A DNA stretch of 64,000 nucleotides, taken from Tigriopus japonicus. Lineage: Eukaryota > Arthropoda > Copepoda > Harpacticoida > Harpacticidae. Shown piece by piece: positions 61,681 to 64,000 of this stretch. The notes below the pieces were generated by a model that worked only from the letters and a program-made list of their open reading frames with translations, was not told the DNA's origin and did not search any database. The stretch is from positions 3,464,015 to 3,528,014 of the forward strand of contig CM021317.1 in assembly GCA_010645155.1 (NCBI GenBank). The letters are read 5' to 3'. A program made the position numbers and the translations under genes. The first letter of the stretch is position 1. The number at the start of each line of letters is the position of its first letter.

Positions 61681-62070
61681 CTACAGGAGGAGATCACTGT
61701 TGGGGGAAAGAGATGGCCACCGATTAAATACTAGGAGCCCGCTCAATGTACTATTTTACCAATCAGGGGCTTGGTCATAGGACATCCAATAGTTTAGATA
61801 TTTATGGCTATGGAATGTTACATAGAACATGGGATTTTTATTCACTTCTTGGTGGTTTAGGCGGCATTACTGTTGCTGGAGCCTTGATGGGTTAAATCAT
61901 AATTACAGTGAGAATAAATTCATTAACTTTGGATAGGTCACAAAAAAGCAGGCACAAATTGGTTAAATTTTCCCAGCTTTCTTTGAAATATCCGTTTATG
62001 TATGCTGTTAATACTAAACAGTCCTTGAGTATGAAAATCATGTGTTGAAATTTAAAAAAAGGTACTGTAG

Positions 62071-62195
62071 TGCATGTACAGAAAGTGAGCACCCTGAATA
62101 TTGTAAAATTAGTCACCCTGGGGGGTGAGGGGAAAATCAAGCACTTCTTTCAAGTCAGACATTGAGTCTACATCTCTCTCAATTCTTGAAAACTA
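62071..62195 (+). repeat. Direct repeat, copy 1 of 2
   Basis: About 125 bases starting TGCATGTACAGAAARTGAGC and ending CAATTCTTGAAAACTAAA, recurring at 62279-62404 with a few differences. Confidence 0.8.
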
Positions 62196-62278
62196 AATTG
62201 GCGACCCTGACGTGATTACGCCAGTTTATGGCTCGCCTTCGTGCTACTCGTCTTCTTATCACGGTTTAATCATTAAAG

Positions 62279-62404
62279 TGCATGTACAGAAAATGAGCAC
62301 CCTGAATATTGTAAAATTAGTCACCATGAGGGGTGAGGGGAAAATAAAGCACTTCTTTCAAGTCAGACATTGAGTCTACATCTCTCTCAATTCTTGAATA
62401 CTAA
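62279..62404 (+). repeat. Direct repeat, copy 2 of 2
   Basis: Second copy of 62071-62195; about 84 bases of unrelated sequence lie between them. Confidence 0.8.
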
Positions 62405-62903
62405 AGTACAAAACTGATGAAGAAATTGTGATGGGCACGAACTTAACGGTTAAAATATAGTTCTAGCAGAATGTTCCTAAAATTGGCGACTTTTTGGATC
62501 TCAGTGGGGAAATACTCTTACAAAAGCAGATTTTACTTTTTTTGTTGAATTTGATTAATTCATGTTCATTTTCTGAAACTTCGCAAACATTCATCAGATT
62601 CATTCAGGCCTTGTAATTGAAGATAACAATAAAAAGTTTGAAATAAATATCACATGATCAACTTTTATGTAAACTTGTAATTCATGGATCCAATTACCTC
62701 TAATTTTATCGCAATAGCAATGAATTTTGCACAAGTTGATTTCCAAGGAGAGCTTCTATTTTTCTAGCACAAAATTGATTTAACTAAGAAGTCTTTTTTC
62801 GTAGCACATTATTACGAACGTCTTCATGTATCAATTGTAAGTTCGAAGAAAATTTCATTCAGCACACATGCTGTATCAAAAATGTGTATGCAAACTCATT
62901 TCA

Positions 62904-63066
62904 AGGAAGCCAGAATGGCCACGCGTACTAGCGCGTTCTTAAAAGTGCCGATTGTAAGTGCTTCCCCAGACGGCGTAGGTTCGAATCCTGTTGGGGGTCG
63001 GATTGAAGCTGTCGGGAGAAATCCTTTTAAGGAAGCCAGAATGGCCGCGCGTGCTAACGTGTTATT
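62904..63066 (+). repeat. tRNA-derived SINE copies 3 and 4 in tandem
   Basis: Copy 3 spans about 62904-63027 with B-box GGTTCGAATCC. A second head (AAGGAAGCCAGAATGGCC) begins directly after it at about 63028 and runs into the N gap. The head-to-tail arrangement may explain why assembly failed here. Confidence 0.8.
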
Positions 63067-63452
63067 NNNNNNNNNNNNNNNNNNNNNNNNNNNNNNNNNN
63101 NNNNNNNNNNNNNNNNNNNNNNNNNNNNNNNNNNNNNNNNNNNNNNNNNNNNNNNNNNNNNNNNNNNNNNNNNNNNNNNNNNNNNNNNNNNNNNNNNNNN
63201 NNNNNNNNNNNNNNNNNNNNNNNNNNNNNNNNNNNNNNNNNNNNNNNNNNNNNNNNNNNNNNNNNNNNNNNNNNNNNNNNNNNNNNNNNNNNNNNNNNNN
63301 NNNNNNNNNNNNNNNNNNNNNNNNNNNNNNNNNNNNNNNNNNNNNNNNNNNNNNNNNNNNNNNNNNNNNNNNNNNNNNNNNNNNNNNNNNNNNNNNNNNN
63401 NNNNNNNNNNNNNNNNNNNNNNNNNNNNNNNNNNNNNNNNNNNNNNNNNNNN
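63067..63452. other. Assembly gap (386 N)
   Basis: Run of undetermined bases starting inside a tandem SINE. Its true length is unknown. Confidence 0.99.
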
Positions 63453-64000
63453 CATTGATTTCCCCCAATTAATTTAGTTTTTTTTTCATGAAATGGTAAT
63501 GATGCATTATTCAATCCTAGTTTGCGTTTTCTTCTTTAGAAAGAAAACGAGATCAGACTTTTCCATTTATGAATTGATCATATTTCGAGAAACAAAAAGT
63601 TGAATGTAAAACTAATCTGATTAAAAAGATTTTAGGAGAATTTGGGACCTTCGTGACGACAAAATCTGTTTACGATGAGTTCATAAGTCTTTCTCTGGCA
63701 AACATATCTCCTGCCAAGACCCCAATTCCTTGGCCAAGGGCTGAAAATATCTAGTAGACGGGCTGAGCCTCACTTGTTCCATTCGTTCCATTCTCCCCTG
63801 CTCTCGTTTTAAGCTAATGGGTCTCTATACCCGGGATTTCTATGGCTTTGTATTCTCAAGCATGTGATAGTGATTTAGAAACGTTAAATGGCACTTAAAT
63901 ATTGAATTCCCAGTTAATTTTCTTCTTGAACTTTTGGAAAGATATTTGTGTACTGCAAGCAACCAGACGGGAAGAAATGGAACTTGAACACATTGTGAAA
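63453..64000. other. Window end, no supported gene
   Basis: A 41-codon open stretch follows TTTTAG at 63633-63638 and ends in TAG at about 63754. It could be a last exon by splice logic alone, but has no recognisable motif. Confidence 0.3.

Noticed and set aside
62904..63027. Functional tRNA gene with long variable arm
   Set aside because: The A- and B-boxes are present but the copy is followed by a shared SINE body, occurs several times, and the stems do not pair as in a working tRNA.
63639..63756. Possible last exon of a plus-strand gene after TTTTAG
   Set aside because: An open stretch of 41 codons is expected by chance often enough, and no upstream exon can be joined across the gap.

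Overview
The window is nuclear DNA from an animal, almost certainly an arthropod and most likely a crustacean (a copepod-like genome is my guess, not proven). The reasons are intron-rich genes with GT-AG splice sites, both bursicon subunits (ecdysozoan cystine-knot hormone), an arthropod-type ionotropic receptor, a pickpocket-like DEG/ENaC channel, and many small DNA transposons and tRNA-derived SINEs in AT-rich non-coding DNA. All gene models below were assembled by hand from open frames, splice sites and intron phase; no transcript evidence was available.

Layout. 190-4935 (+): ionotropic glutamate-receptor-like chemoreceptor, 5' end possibly outside the window. 6227-9621 (-): secreted N-formylglutamate-amidohydrolase-like protein in five exons. 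10048-11280: decayed Tc1/mariner element. 13699-15602 (+): bursicon beta (pburs). 16863-31505 (+): DEG/ENaC channel in eight exons with long introns. 31978-36095 (+): bursicon alpha (burs), beginning only about 470 bases after the channel. 37773-47467 (+): heparan-alpha-glucosaminide N-acetyltransferase (HGSNAT) with two tandem, homologous, same-length terminal exons. 48619-52832 (-): a four-exon secreted precursor of 369 residues carrying twelve copies of an N-[F/Y]-Q-L-R-[V/Q] peptide, each followed by a dibasic site; I do not recognise it as a known peptide family. From 52.8 kb to the end I find no convincing gene, only repeats, a 15-base minisatellite, and a 386-base run of N at 63067-63452.

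The genes do not form an operon. The functional theme is peptide signalling: the two halves of the bursicon heterodimer lie within 23 kb in the same orientation with a channel gene between them, and the multi-copy peptide precursor lies 12.5 kb further on. HGSNAT (lysosomal heparan sulfate breakdown), the amidohydrolase-like protein and the ionotropic receptor look like unrelated neighbours.

The non-coding DNA is rich in small mobile elements. At least three have TAG-starting inverted ends with 8-base target duplications (hAT-like), one has 8-base duplications with unusually long inverted arms, and one is a 1-kb palindrome. A tRNA-derived SINE family occurs four times, the last copy running into the assembly gap.
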